DNA of 64,000 nucleotides from Pedobacter cryoconitis (GTDB lineage Bacteria; Bacteroidota; Bacteroidia; Sphingobacteriales; Sphingobacteriaceae). Every line of letters begins with the position of its first letter. The first letter of the stretch is position 1. The notes beneath the pieces are model-generated. The model had not been told where the DNA came from, searched no databases, and worked only from the letters and a program-made list of their open reading frames with translations. This document shows positions 41,277-50,447 of the stretch, piece by piece. The translations under genes and the position numbers were made by a program. The DNA lies in NCBI RefSeq assembly GCF_014207135.1, contig NZ_JACHCC010000016.1, positions 1 through 64,000 on the forward strand. The letters are read 5' to 3'.

Positions 41277-42536
41277 ATGGGAGAGGAAATGAAATACCAA
41301 TTAAGTTTCGAAAATGCATTAAAAGCAAGCCGCACACTGCATCGTCTTGATCAGTTGGAGGTTAATAATATACTGAAAGACCTGGCTGCCCAGATCAAAT
41401 TGCAGGCAGATGATATTTTGTTTGCTAATACATTGGATCTTAGACGTATGTCTGCTGATGATCCAAAATATGACAGGCTGAAGTTAACGAAGGAAAGACT
41501 GAACGATATCAGCCAGGAAATATTGAATGTGGTTAAACTGGAAAGTCCGCTTTCGGAGGTTCTGGAGTCCAGAACACTGCCCAATGGACTGGCTTTAACT
41601 AAGGTCAGGGTTCCTTTAGGCGTAATCGGTGTTATTTACGAGGCAAGACCTAATGTCACTGTAGATGTATTCTCTCTATGTTTTAAAACAGGGAATGTAG
41701 TGATCTTGAAAGGAGGGAGTGATGCCGAGTTTTCTAATCTTGCCTTAATAAAAATCATTCATAAAGTATTGCTTAAACACGGTGTTGACGTCAATGTAGC
41801 TATTTTACTACCTTCGGAACGTGAAGCAACTGCCGCATTGCTCAATGCGACTAATTTTGTCGATGTATTGATTCCCCGTGGAAGCCAGGCATTGATTGAT
41901 TATGTTCGTGAGCACAGTAAAGTTCCGGTGATAGAAACCGGGGCCGGAATCGTCCATACTTATTTCGATCTTTCGGGTAATACTGAAAAAGGCAGGGCCA
42001 TTATTTTTAATGCTAAAACCAGAAGAGTCAGTGTTTGTAATGCATTAGACTGTCTGCTCATTCACTCCGAACGACTGGATGATCTTTATGTGCTTGTTGC
42101 CGCACTAGCCACAAAATCAGTTCATCTTTATGCTGATCCGGCTTCTTTTATTGTACTGGATGGCTATTATCCATCCAATTTATTGCATCGGGCCGGGCCG
42201 CATGATTTTGGTACCGAGTTCCTGGACTACAAAATGGCAGTTAAAACAGTTGAAAACCTGGATGATGCCTTAAATCATATTTCCATTTACAGCTCTAAAC
42301 ATAGTGAAGCTATCATTGCAGAGGATGAACGTCAGCTGACAACTTTCCTCAATGCCGTCGATGCTGCTGCGGTGTATGCAAATACATCGACGGCTTTTAC
42401 CGATGGCGGACAATTTGGTCTTGGGGCTGAAATAGGGATCAGTACGCAAAAGCTTCATGCAAGGGGGCCGATGGGATTGAAAGAACTGACCAGTTATAAA
42501 TGGGTAGTAAGAGGTAACGGTCAGGTACGTCAGTAA
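41277..42536 (+). CDS. proA: Gamma-glutamyl phosphate reductase
   Basis: This aldehyde-dehydrogenase-fold protein of 419 residues shows VPLGVIGVIYEARPNVTVDV, GNVVILKGGSDA and the catalytic cysteine in VSVCNALDCLLIH, and ends with GLKELTSYKWVVRGNGQVR. It reduces gamma-glutamyl phosphate with NADPH to glutamate semialdehyde. The first ATG abuts the proB stop; the ATG at 41289 has a better-spaced GGAG and starts MKYQLSFENA, so it may be the true start. The proline pathway's last enzyme, ProC, is not in this window. Confidence 0.95.
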   Translation: MGEEMKYQLSFENALKASRTLHRLDQLEVNNILKDLAAQIKLQADDILFANTLDLRRMSADDPKYDRLKLTKERLNDISQEILNVVKLESPLSEVLESRTLPNGLALTKVRVPLGVIGVIYEARPNVTVDVFSLCFKTGNVVILKGGSDAEFSNLALIKIIHKVLLKHGVDVNVAILLPSEREATAALLNATNFVDVLIPRGSQALIDYVREHSKVPVIETGAGIVHTYFDLSGNTEKGRAIIFNAKTRRVSVCNALDCLLIHSERLDDLYVLVAALATKSVHLYADPASFIVLDGYYPSNLLHRAGPHDFGTEFLDYKMAVKTVENLDDALNHISIYSSKHSEAIIAEDERQLTTFLNAVDAAAVYANTSTAFTDGGQFGLGAEIGISTQKLHARGPMGLKELTSYKWVVRGNGQVRQ

Positions 42537-42783
42537 AAGAAGGTTTTAGATTGAGCAGATGGAATAATATGGTGGTAACAAGCTTATCAGGTGGAAGTTA
42601 ATTGCAAAAAAAGACCTGAGTCTGACAATAATTACAAAAAACAATACTAAAAAAGGTCATCTTTTCTCTCTTTATCAGATACGGGTAAAAAAAATACTTA
42701 TTAAATGGGAATTTAGGACTCATTTCCCGCGCTTTATATTAATTTTGTCGCCGATATAAAGAGAATAAATTATCTATCCTTTC

Positions 42784-44289
42784 ATGACCAGTAAAAGTAC
42801 TAATTCAGATAAAGCAGTTGACGTTGTGTTAATTGGCGCGGGTATTATGAGCGCAACACTTGGTGTACTATTAAAAGAACTCTCACCGGACTTAACGATA
42901 CAAATTTTTGAACGGCTTGATGTTGCAGCAGCAGAAAGTTCTGATGCCTGGAATAATGCCGGAACAGGGCACTCTGCCTTTTGTGAATTAAATTATACGC
43001 CTCAGCTGGAGGATGGTACCGTTGAAACAGACAAGGCAGTAGCCATTGCAGAATCCTTTGAGGTATCTAAGCAGTTCTGGTCATTTCTGGTGCAGAATAA
43101 GTTAGTAGATTCACCAGAGACCTTTATCAAAAGTATTCCGCATATGAGTTTTGTATGGGGAGCTGATAATGTTGATTTTCTGAATAAACGTTTTGAGAAA
43201 TTACAGCAATGTGAACTCTTTAAAGAAATGACTTATTCTGAAGATCCGAAACAACTTGCAGAATGGATGCCTTTGGTAATGAAAGGCAGAAATCCTGATG
43301 AAAAAGTAGCTGCAACCAGAATGATGCTGGGTACTGACGTAAACTTCGGTGCCTTAACCAGGATGATGCTGAATACATTACAACGCAAACCTAATGTATC
43401 GATGGACTTTAATCAGGAAGTTCGTAAACTGAAACAAAAAGACGGTTTATGGGAAGTAAAGGTGAAAGACGAAGAAACTGGTAAAAGAAGAACGGTGAAA
43501 GCCAGATTTGTGTTTATCGGTGCTGGTGGTGGTTCACTTCCTTTGCTGGAGAAATCTGATATTCCTGAAGGAAAAGGTTTTGGTGGTTTTCCTGTAAGCG
43601 GACAATGGTTAAAATGCATTAATCCGGATGTAATTGAACACCATCACGCAAAAGTGTACGGTAAAGCAGCAGTTGGTTCGCCTCCAATGTCTGTTCCTCA
43701 CCTGGATACCAGGATGATTGATGGAAAAAAGGCATTGCTTTTTGGACCTTATGCAGGATTTTCAACCCGTTTCCTAAAGAATGGTTCTCTCTTAGATCTG
43801 CCTTTATCAATTAAAGCTAATAATATCCGTCCGATGATCGCTGCGGGTTTAGATAATATACCACTGACCAAATACCTGATCGATCAGGTAAGACAGTCAC
43901 CTGAAGACCGTATGGAAGCGCTGAAAGAATATTTGCCGGCTGCTGAAATGAAAGACTGGGAGCTGGAAACAGCTGGTCAGCGTGTTCAGGTAATTAAAAA
44001 AGACGAAAAACACGGGGGTATCCTCGAATTCGGTACCGAAGTTGTATCTGCCGGAGATGGTTCAATTGCTGCCTTGTTAGGTGCTTCACCAGGAGCTTCA
44101 ACTGCAGTTTCTATTATGATCACCTTAATGAAACGTTGTTTCAGTGACAGAATGGAAAGTCCGGAATGGCAGGCGAAATTGAAACAAATGATTCCTTCCT
44201 ACGGCCATACCTTGAGTGATGATGCACAGTTAAGCAGAAATATCAGAGCACAAACTACGCATGCACTAAATCTTCAGGTTGCTGAGTAG
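42784..44289 (+). CDS. mqo: Malate:quinone oxidoreductase
   Basis: The 501-residue flavoprotein begins with the FAD-binding VVLIGAGIMSATLGVLL, followed by ERLDVAAAESSDAWNNAGTGHSA, a diagnostic Mqo segment, and later GGFPVSGQWL and LLGASPGASTAVSIM. It oxidises malate to oxaloacetate and passes electrons to the quinone pool at the inner membrane, replacing or supplementing NAD-malate dehydrogenase in the TCA cycle. Its last 35 bases overlap the end of the convergent acyltransferase gene. Upstream, 247 bases separate it from proA. Confidence 0.96.
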   Translation: MTSKSTNSDKAVDVVLIGAGIMSATLGVLLKELSPDLTIQIFERLDVAAAESSDAWNNAGTGHSAFCELNYTPQLEDGTVETDKAVAIAESFEVSKQFWSFLVQNKLVDSPETFIKSIPHMSFVWGADNVDFLNKRFEKLQQCELFKEMTYSEDPKQLAEWMPLVMKGRNPDEKVAATRMMLGTDVNFGALTRMMLNTLQRKPNVSMDFNQEVRKLKQKDGLWEVKVKDEETGKRRTVKARFVFIGAGGGSLPLLEKSDIPEGKGFGGFPVSGQWLKCINPDVIEHHHAKVYGKAAVGSPPMSVPHLDTRMIDGKKALLFGPYAGFSTRFLKNGSLLDLPLSIKANNIRPMIAAGLDNIPLTKYLIDQVRQSPEDRMEALKEYLPAAEMKDWELETAGQRVQVIKKDEKHGGILEFGTEVVSAGDGSIAALLGASPGASTAVSIMITLMKRCFSDRMESPEWQAKLKQMIPSYGHTLSDDAQLSRNIRAQTTHALNLQVAE

Positions 44290-45154
44290 GCTGGTGTTTC
44301 CATCTTCTGTGACTCCATAACCAGTAAGCAGGCTCTTCTTGTATCAGTTTTTCTAAGAGAAGGGCGTGCTTCTGGGTAATTTCATTAATTGGTGTCCGAT
44401 CCGGATGCAGGCATATAGGCACAAAATCAACCTCATAATAGCCTTTCTTTATCACATTTACTTTAATATAAAAAATTGGTCTGCTGGTTTTTATAGCGAT
44501 CTTCTCCATCCCTTGTTGAATAGAAGTCTGCTGATTCAGGAACTCAGTCCAGTAATGAGATTCACTTTTAGGCGGCGCCTGGTCATTCCCGAACAGAAAC
44601 ATGGTAGGCGATCCTTTGCTATCGGTCAGTGCCCGGAAGGTTTGCCGCATAGGGACTAACTTATTTCCGAATCTTGTCCTGATCCGGTGAAACCAGTTGT
44701 CAAATTCATTGTTCGATAAAGTTTTGTAGATGGCATAGGTATCACATTTCAAACTTAAGCCAATTGACAAAGTTCCCCATTCCCAATTGCCATAGTGGCC
44801 CGAACAAGCCAGGACACTCTCTCCCCGTTCAAAATAGGCATTGATTATTTCTGTGTTTTTATACTTAAACCTTTTTTGTACTTCTGCCTTCGAAATGGTC
44901 GCCATCTTAATGATTTCAAAAATCAGCGCAGACAGGTATTTGTAATATTTCTTTTCTATTTGGCTGATCTCTTCTTCACTCTTTTCGGGAAATGCCTGAT
45001 GCAGGTTCTCGCGGACAACTGCGCGGCGATATCCGAAGACATAATAAAGTAAGACATAAATACCATTCGCAAACACATAAAGTACTGGCAGAGGAAGCAA
45101 AGCAAGCAAGTAGAGGAAGAATATCCCAATCTGGGAGGTGGTTCTTTTAAACAT
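44255..45154 (-). CDS. Lipid A biosynthesis-type acyltransferase
   Basis: The 299-residue protein has an N-terminal membrane anchor (residues 10-30) and the LpxL/LpxM catalytic motif H-x4-E in SGHYGNWEWG (His120, Glu125). FGNDQAPP and the VPICLHPDR region are further family landmarks. Such enzymes add secondary acyl chains to lipid A or to related lipids, and Bacteroidota homologues also act on ornithine or other aminolipids, so the acceptor is not certain. It converges with mqo and overlaps it by 35 bases. Confidence 0.88.
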   Translation of the reverse strand: MFKRTTSQIGIFFLYLLALLPLPVLYVFANGIYVLLYYVFGYRRAVVRENLHQAFPEKSEEEISQIEKKYYKYLSALIFEIIKMATISKAEVQKRFKYKNTEIINAYFERGESVLACSGHYGNWEWGTLSIGLSLKCDTYAIYKTLSNNEFDNWFHRIRTRFGNKLVPMRQTFRALTDSKGSPTMFLFGNDQAPPKSESHYWTEFLNQQTSIQQGMEKIAIKTSRPIFYIKVNVIKKGYYEVDFVPICLHPDRTPINEITQKHALLLEKLIQEEPAYWLWSHRRWKHQPTQQPEDLVHA

Positions 45155-45218
45155 TAACGGTTAAATAAGATACAAACATAATTAATTACTTACTAGCCCG
45201 GCAATAAAAATCATTTAG

Positions 45219-45250
45219 AAAAGCTTCAGATGTTTATGATCTGAAGCTTT
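45219..45250 (-). terminator. Terminator of the Lrp-type regulator gene
   Basis: AAAGCTTCAGAT, a short loop and ATCTGAAGCTTT form a perfect 12-bp stem, 33 bases after the regulator stop on the minus strand. The T content sits inside the stem end. Confidence 0.75.
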
Positions 45251-45283
45251 CCCGTTTAAAATTGGCTGACCAGTTCCTGATGG

Positions 45284-45748
45284 TTACTGGAAATTAAAGC
45301 CAGAATCAGCTATAATATTATCAAGTACAACATAAGTTTCTATAGTCATCACATTTTTTATCCCCGCTATCTTTCGCTCAATTGATGACAGCATGTTGCT
45401 GTCTGTTGTCGTAATTTTTAGCCTGATATTATATCTCCCGGTAACCGTACAGCATTCGCAGACTTCCCTGATTTCAGAAACTGCATCCCTAAAGGCATTA
45501 ATGACTTCTGCTGAACACCGGCTAAGGTTAAGATAGATATAGGCTAAAACATCCTGTTTCAGCTTTCTGCGTTCCAGAACCGCAACATAGGCAATGATGA
45601 AACCTCGTTTTTCTAATTTCCTGATACGGTCACAAATTGTAGTGGGTGACGTATTTAAATTTCCAGCCATTTGCTTGTATGGACGTGAACTATCCTCTTG
45701 CAGTTGTCTCAGGATAGAAATGTCTAATTTGTCAAGCTTTTTCTCCAT
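45284..45748 (-). CDS. Lrp/AsnC-family transcriptional regulator
   Basis: This 154-residue protein has an N-terminal winged helix-turn-helix (LDKLDISILRQLQEDSSRPY, then NTSPTTICDRIRKLEKRGFI) and a C-terminal RAM/AsnC domain (about 65-145, VTGRYNIRLKITTTD) that binds amino acids and sets oligomerisation. Regulators of this class sense an amino acid such as leucine, asparagine or lysine and control transport or metabolism genes. No neighbour clearly belongs to such a pathway, so the target is unknown. It is divergent from the sigma factor gene, 208 bases away. Confidence 0.93.
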   Translation of the reverse strand: MEKKLDKLDISILRQLQEDSSRPYKQMAGNLNTSPTTICDRIRKLEKRGFIIAYVAVLERRKLKQDVLAYIYLNLSRCSAEVINAFRDAVSEIREVCECCTVTGRYNIRLKITTTDSNMLSSIERKIAGIKNVMTIETYVVLDNIIADSGFNFQ

Positions 45749-45956
45749 AATTAATATTTATATAAGTTGTGAATTTATATAAACATCTATAATTAGTTAA
45801 TTAAAAATAAATATATTATTGTTTTAATTTAATTGAAGGGATGGTAAATCGGATTTTATTCGGATAATCATCTTTAAACCGTTATTTTGTCGGATTGATG
45901 TGGTTTATTTTCTTTATTAGGTTATTGTTAACACCTTTACTTAATAATGTAAATAT

Positions 45957-46823
45957 ATGAGAGAATTGAAAATTGAAAATGCGATTACCGGCAGGGATAT
46001 GGAGTCACTCGCCATATATCTCCAGGAAGTCAGTAAAATACCGCTGCTGACTATTGATGAAGAAATCCAATTGACTGCAAAAGCAAGAAAGGGAGATCAG
46101 GAGGCTCTGGACCGTCTGGTCAGAACAAATTTAAGATTTGTTGTTTCTGTGGCTAAGAGATATCAGCATCGTGGGCTGAGTTTGGGTGATCTGATTAATG
46201 AAGGAAATTTAGGCCTGATCAAGGCTGCTTCACGTTTCGATGAAACCAAAGGATTCAAATTTATATCATTCGCAGTGTGGTGGATCCGGCAATCTATTAT
46301 GCTCGCAATTGCCCAGCAGACCAGGATTATTCGTTTACCACTTAACCTGATCAATTCAATTTCCAGGATAAACAATACCATAGCTGGTATGGAACAACGC
46401 CTGGAACGGCAACCTACCCCTGCAGAAGTTGCTGGGGAAATTAATATAAGAGCTGGATATGTAAGTAGTTATCTGAATGAAGCACGTCATTGCAGACATC
46501 TTGATGAAGTGATCAATCCGGATTCCGGGAGTACCTTACTGGATCTGACAGAGGCAAATCAGCCTGCTCCAGATCATATGCTGCTCATGGATTCGGGTAG
46601 GGAGGAAGCCAGTCAGATTTTAAGGATCCTTTCTAAAAGGGAAGAAGCTGTGCTGACCCTGTTTTTTGGTTTAAGGGGTAATCAACCTTTATCTCTGGAT
46701 ACTATAGCCCAGCAATTCCAGTTAAGCCGGGAGCGGATCAGACAATTAAAGGATTGCGGACTAAAAAAATTACGAACAAAGATGCACAGAGAAAAAGCTG
46801 CAAAAGGCACCAGAAGTATATAA
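45957..46823 (+). CDS. RpoD-like sigma-70 family sigma factor
   Basis: The 288-residue protein has region 1.2 (MESLAIYLQEVSKIPLLT), region 2 (LVRTNLRFVVSVAKRYQHRG and FKFISFAVWWIRQSIMLAI), region 3 and region 4 (FQLSRERIRQLKDCGLKKLR), so it recognises both -7 and -33 elements. The first residues MRELKIENAITGR follow the pattern of the Bacteroidota RpoD start. Its sequence diverges from the usual RpoD at several places, for instance IPLLTIDEE, so it may be an alternative paralogue rather than the primary factor. There is no anti-sigma gene next to it. Confidence 0.85.
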   Translation: MRELKIENAITGRDMESLAIYLQEVSKIPLLTIDEEIQLTAKARKGDQEALDRLVRTNLRFVVSVAKRYQHRGLSLGDLINEGNLGLIKAASRFDETKGFKFISFAVWWIRQSIMLAIAQQTRIIRLPLNLINSISRINNTIAGMEQRLERQPTPAEVAGEINIRAGYVSSYLNEARHCRHLDEVINPDSGSTLLDLTEANQPAPDHMLLMDSGREEASQILRILSKREEAVLTLFFGLRGNQPLSLDTIAQQFQLSRERIRQLKDCGLKKLRTKMHREKAAKGTRSI

Positions 46824-46840
46824 ATCAAAACTGAAATTTT

Positions 46841-47233
46841 ATGCCATATTTATATTTAGCAGAAAGCTATAATGAACTAGGTTTGCTGGCAGATCTGGTT
46901 AAGGAAATTGAAAATATCAAAAGCCCGCTAAAGGAATTTGATGAGGAGTCTTATCTGACCACCGAATTTCAACGGATTAAGGTTTCGGCATTAAGGGACG
47001 TCCTGGTTTTTGGCACCCATGCGGATAAATACCTTAATTTTCATCTTTGTCTGGTTTATGGGCTAACGATCCGTGTCATTGATCTGCTGAGAAGCTTAAG
47101 GGACAGCTTCTATCTGAGTGATCGCGAAATGTATTTATTTAAGCATTGCACCAGGCTTCATGAAGAATTTGGAAAACTGATCGTATTCTATGAACTGCTG
47201 GGAATAAAGATGGTAAGACTGGAAAACAGGTAA
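46841..47233 (+). CDS. Helical hypothetical protein after the sigma factor gene
   Basis: The 130-residue protein starts 17 bases after the sigma factor gene and is probably co-transcribed. It is soluble and predicted mostly helical, with a conserved-looking LHEEFGKLIVFYELLGIKM near the C-terminus and no catalytic signature or signal peptide. I do not recognise the family. A role in controlling or assisting the sigma factor is possible from position alone. Its stop codon lies inside the downstream terminator stem. Confidence 0.6.
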   Translation: MPYLYLAESYNELGLLADLVKEIENIKSPLKEFDEESYLTTEFQRIKVSALRDVLVFGTHADKYLNFHLCLVYGLTIRVIDLLRSLRDSFYLSDREMYLFKHCTRLHEEFGKLIVFYELLGIKMVRLENR

Positions 47234-47260
47234 ACCACCTGTCGGTTTACCTGTTTTAAA
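47223..47260 (+). terminator. Terminator downstream of the sigma factor operon
   Basis: AAAACAGGTAAACC, a short loop and GGTTTACCTGTTTT form a 14-bp stem overlapping the stop codon at 47231-47233. A-runs follow on the plus strand and T on the other side, so it can serve both this operon and the facing gene at 47270. Confidence 0.85.
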
Positions 47261-47269
47261 AAAAATGAA

Positions 47270-47590
47270 CTATACAAATGCAGGTACCGAAGAATTCGGA
47301 TCATTACCTTGTATCTGGTTTCTTCGTACCTGTGAAACTTCAGTTGGTCTGATCGGGTAGGTATCTTTAATACTCTTAACTGCATCATACATTAGAAATC
47401 CGCCTAAAACAGTCTCCTGAATACCTATTACAGGATGTTTGGTGATACATCTCAAACCTCTCTGAAGGATATATGCGCCGGCTATTATAGTAACCAGACG
47501 TTTGGCAGTGGTTAGATTCTCCTCTTTATTTGCAACCAGAATCTTCTTAGCCGCCAGAATAGTTAGATTATGGGTGATTTTATTTAACAT
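47270..47590 (-). CDS. Small membrane-associated hypothetical protein
   Basis: This 106-residue protein has two hydrophobic, glycine-containing helices (about residues 30-45, LVTIIAGAYILQRGLR, and 52-68, PVIGIQETVLGGFLMYDAV). They resemble the paired helices of DUF2892/YgaP-type inner-membrane proteins. The N-terminal region is basic and amphipathic and the tail is polar. No catalytic motif is visible. It faces the sigma factor operon across a shared terminator. Confidence 0.55.
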   Translation of the reverse strand: MLNKITHNLTILAAKKILVANKEENLTTAKRLVTIIAGAYILQRGLRCITKHPVIGIQETVLGGFLMYDAVKSIKDTYPIRPTEVSQVRRNQIQGNDPNSSVPAFV

Positions 47591-47687
47591 GGGTTTCTAT
47601 TTGTTTGTTTAAATTCAACATCTGTGCCACGTTTTTGTTTTTAACCGATATAAATTTGTTGTTTTAAGAGTTATGAAATCAGTATGA

Positions 47688-48917
47688 CTAATGAAGGGAT
47701 ACCGCCGAATTTTTGGGGTCTGCTTCTATTTTAACCTGAATGTTTTTTCTGCCAAAATATAGAATTGCCAAAGCAAGAATTGATGTCATTGCCATTATAC
47801 TCACCATCGGGACAGAAGAATGTGTGTCAAACAAGCTTACCGCAACAGAAGCCAGTGTACCCAGGCCCATTTGGATTGCACCCATTAAAGCAGAAGCACT
47901 ACCTGCATTTTTGGTAAAAGGGGCAAGGGTCAGTGCCGAAGCATTCGGACTGGCAAAACCCAGGCAGCTCAGGAAGATAAACAACAGGAGAATAGTTTCC
48001 GTCAGACCAAACCAGCCATTTATACTTCCAATAAGAAATACAACAGCCGTAATTACCTGACAGATCAAAGCGCCAAAGATCAACTGTTCACTGCTGTATT
48101 TTCTCAACATCAGCGTATTGACCTGGCCAGCTCCAATAAGTCCTATAGAGAGAAAAGCGAAGATCCATCCATAAGTTTTCTCACTAACTGCAAAGATCTT
48201 CATAAATAACAGTGGAGAGCCTGAGATATAAGCAAACAGGCCTCCAAATGCAACTGCACCGGTAAAAGCATAAGTATAGAACTGCGGCTCCTTTAAAACA
48301 GTGATAAAACCCAGAATAATTGGTTTAGGCTTTAACGAGATTGTTGTATCCGGCTTAAATGTGGCCGGAAGTCCAAAGAAACTGGCTACAAGATTAAGCA
48401 AACCAAGCAACATCAGCACCAGAAATACAGCATGCCAGCCATAAGTAGAAGTTACATATCCTCCGACAGTAGGTGCAATCATGGGCGAAACACCCACAAC
48501 CAGCCATAACAGGGCAAATACCTTGGCATTCTCACTAACGGGAAACAGGTCCCGTACCATAGCAATCGAAGCTACTGCGGCCGCGCAACTACCAATTGCC
48601 TGTATGCATCTGAATATAATCAATGCATCAATGCTTTTGGTACTGGCACAGCCCAGAGAAGCCAGGATATAGATTGTTAACCCAATATATAATGGCCTTT
48701 TTCTTCCAAAACGATCAAGCAGGGGGCCATAAAGTAATTGTCCGACAGAAATCCCAATAAAAAAACCAGAGAGAGATAAAGAAACCCTGGCTATAGAGGT
48801 ACCCAGATCTTTCGCTATCGCCGGAAATCCCGGCAGGTACATGTCAATAGAAAATGGGCCTAACGCTGTCAGCGAACCTAAAAGAAGGATAAGGAAAAAG
48901 TGTTTTTGTTTAGTCAT
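47688..48917 (-). CDS. Bcr/CflA-family MFS drug efflux transporter
   Basis: The 409-residue protein has 12 predicted helices and the Bcr/CflA pattern: DMYLPGFPAIAKDLGTS in helix 1, the motif A loop LYGPLLDRFGRKRPLY, and VRDLFPVSENAKVFALLWLV. Members export drugs such as bicyclomycin and also sulfonamides or cysteine-pathway metabolites using the proton gradient. It is the last of a minus-strand run that starts at ribD; four bases separate it from udp, so it is likely co-transcribed. Confidence 0.9.
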   Translation of the reverse strand: MTKQKHFFLILLLGSLTALGPFSIDMYLPGFPAIAKDLGTSIARVSLSLSGFFIGISVGQLLYGPLLDRFGRKRPLYIGLTIYILASLGCASTKSIDALIIFRCIQAIGSCAAAVASIAMVRDLFPVSENAKVFALLWLVVGVSPMIAPTVGGYVTSTYGWHAVFLVLMLLGLLNLVASFFGLPATFKPDTTISLKPKPIILGFITVLKEPQFYTYAFTGAVAFGGLFAYISGSPLLFMKIFAVSEKTYGWIFAFLSIGLIGAGQVNTLMLRKYSSEQLIFGALICQVITAVVFLIGSINGWFGLTETILLLFIFLSCLGFASPNASALTLAPFTKNAGSASALMGAIQMGLGTLASVAVSLFDTHSSVPMVSIMAMTSILALAILYFGRKNIQVKIEADPKNSAVSLH

Positions 48918-48921
48918 CCAA

Positions 48922-49797
48922 TTATGAAGAAGCAGTGATTCTTTCTAATACCAATTTAATTGCCTTATCTACAACAGCATTCGGGTCTTGACTAAACTGA
49001 AAGTTCACTCTGCTTGCCAGGATGGCATTCACTGAGAGCGCTCTGTGGCCCAATACCTTTGCCAGAGCATAAATACCAGCTGTTTCCATTTCAAGATTGG
49101 TAATTCTGTGTTGCTCATAGTTGAAACTGTTCAGCTTCTGAACAAAATTTGGCACCGCATTCTGCGCTCTTACCTGTCTTCCCTGAGGGGCATAAAAACC
49201 AGGGGCAGTAGCTGTAATACCTAATTCCATTCCTTTACCGATTGTATCCAGTAATCCAGGATCAGCAGAAGTCAGATAAGGGTTAACAGCATGTAAATCC
49301 TTAAAGTGCGTTTTGATGTGTTCAAAAAGGCTTTGTTCCTGCTCAGGGACATGATGAACATAATAATGCATTAAAGCATCCAGTCCCAGTCCATAGGTAG
49401 AAGCCAGAATAGTTCCCATTGGCAGGTCTGGTTGCACAGCCCCAGAGGTTCCCACCCTGATAATGGCTAATGAGGTTAGTTCACGCTTTACCTCCCGTGT
49501 TTTGAAATCAACATTCACCAATGCATCCAGTTCATTAAAGACGATATCAATATTGTCAGTCCCGATACCTGTAGAAATCACAGTAATTCGTTTCTGACCT
49601 ATATAGCCCGTATGTGTCAGGAATTCTCTTTTTCCCTTTTTAAGTTCTATACGGTCAAAATGTTTGGTTATTTCTGAAATCCTGTCAGGATCGCCCACAG
49701 TAATTACTGTATCTGCGACATCTTCAGGAAGTAAGTTTAAATGATAAATACTGCCATCCGGGTTGATGACCAGGTCTGCTTCTGATAATTTTTGCAT
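48922..49797 (-). CDS. udp: Uridine phosphorylase-type nucleoside phosphorylase
   Basis: The 291-residue protein has the NP-I fold landmarks VITVGDPDRISEITKHFD (phosphate site), VISTGIGTDNIDI, IRVGTSGAVQPDLPMG, and NLEMETAGIYALAKVLGHRA near the C-terminus with the ribose-binding Glu-Met-Glu. It splits uridine or a related nucleoside with phosphate into base and ribose-1-phosphate. The substrate class is inferred from similarity; other nucleosides are possible. The YigZ gene lies 35 bases upstream in the same direction. Confidence 0.85.
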   Translation of the reverse strand: MQKLSEADLVINPDGSIYHLNLLPEDVADTVITVGDPDRISEITKHFDRIELKKGKREFLTHTGYIGQKRITVISTGIGTDNIDIVFNELDALVNVDFKTREVKRELTSLAIIRVGTSGAVQPDLPMGTILASTYGLGLDALMHYYVHHVPEQEQSLFEHIKTHFKDLHAVNPYLTSADPGLLDTIGKGMELGITATAPGFYAPQGRQVRAQNAVPNFVQKLNSFNYEQHRITNLEMETAGIYALAKVLGHRALSVNAILASRVNFQFSQDPNAVVDKAIKLVLERITASS

Positions 49798-49832
49798 GGT
49801 AATAGAGTTAATAAGGGTTCAAAATTAGCATT

Positions 49833-50447
49833 TTAAATAGTGCTAAGGTATTTTATTTCAACTGCAGACTGTTTTTCTATCCTTTCCAGGACTCTGTTTA
49901 GCTGAGATTTTCTTACTTCAAATTTGATTCTGCATTCATTATCAAATTGTTGATCCAGTATATGGAGCTGCTCTTCCTTAATCAGGCGCATGACATCATT
50001 CATCACCAGGTAATCAAATTTGATCTCGTAAACATCATTCACTGTTTTTTCTACGATAGCAGCAGCTATAATTGCTTCAGCAGCAGTAGTTTTGTAGGCG
50101 TTAATTAAACCAGGTACACCTAGTAATGTTCCGCCAAAATACCGGACTACTACAATCAGAATGTTGGTTAAACCGGCTGACAGTAAAGCATTTAATATAG
50201 GTCTTCCTGCTGTTCCCGAGGGCTCTCCATCGTCGTTGACCCGGTAAACACTTTTATCAGGTGTCAAACGGTAAGCATAACAGAAATGGACTGCCTTGGT
50301 ATGCTCAGCTCTTAATTTAACCAGGTATGCTTTAACCTCATTTTCCGAAAGCAATGGATAGGCATAAGCGATAAATTTACTTCCTTTGTCTTTAAAGGTT
50401 CCTTCTGCAGGTTGATCTATCGTTTTGTAGGTGTCATCAAACAGCAT
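49833..50447 (-). CDS. YigZ/IMPACT-family protein
   Basis: This 204-residue protein contains the UPF0029/IMPACT signature in RVNDDGEPSGTAGRPILNAL and VVRYFGGTLLGVPGLINAY, followed by a ferredoxin-like C-terminal domain. IMPACT homologues in eukaryotes act on the translation-control kinase GCN2; in bacteria YigZ has been linked to peptidase-like or translation functions, without a firm mechanism. Its 5' end overlaps the EamA-family gene by 11 bases, so translation is coupled. Confidence 0.9.
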   Translation of the reverse strand: MLFDDTYKTIDQPAEGTFKDKGSKFIAYAYPLLSENEVKAYLVKLRAEHTKAVHFCYAYRLTPDKSVYRVNDDGEPSGTAGRPILNALLSAGLTNILIVVVRYFGGTLLGVPGLINAYKTTAAEAIIAAAIVEKTVNDVYEIKFDYLVMNDVMRLIKEEQLHILDQQFDNECRIKFEVRKSQLNRVLERIEKQSAVEIKYLSTI

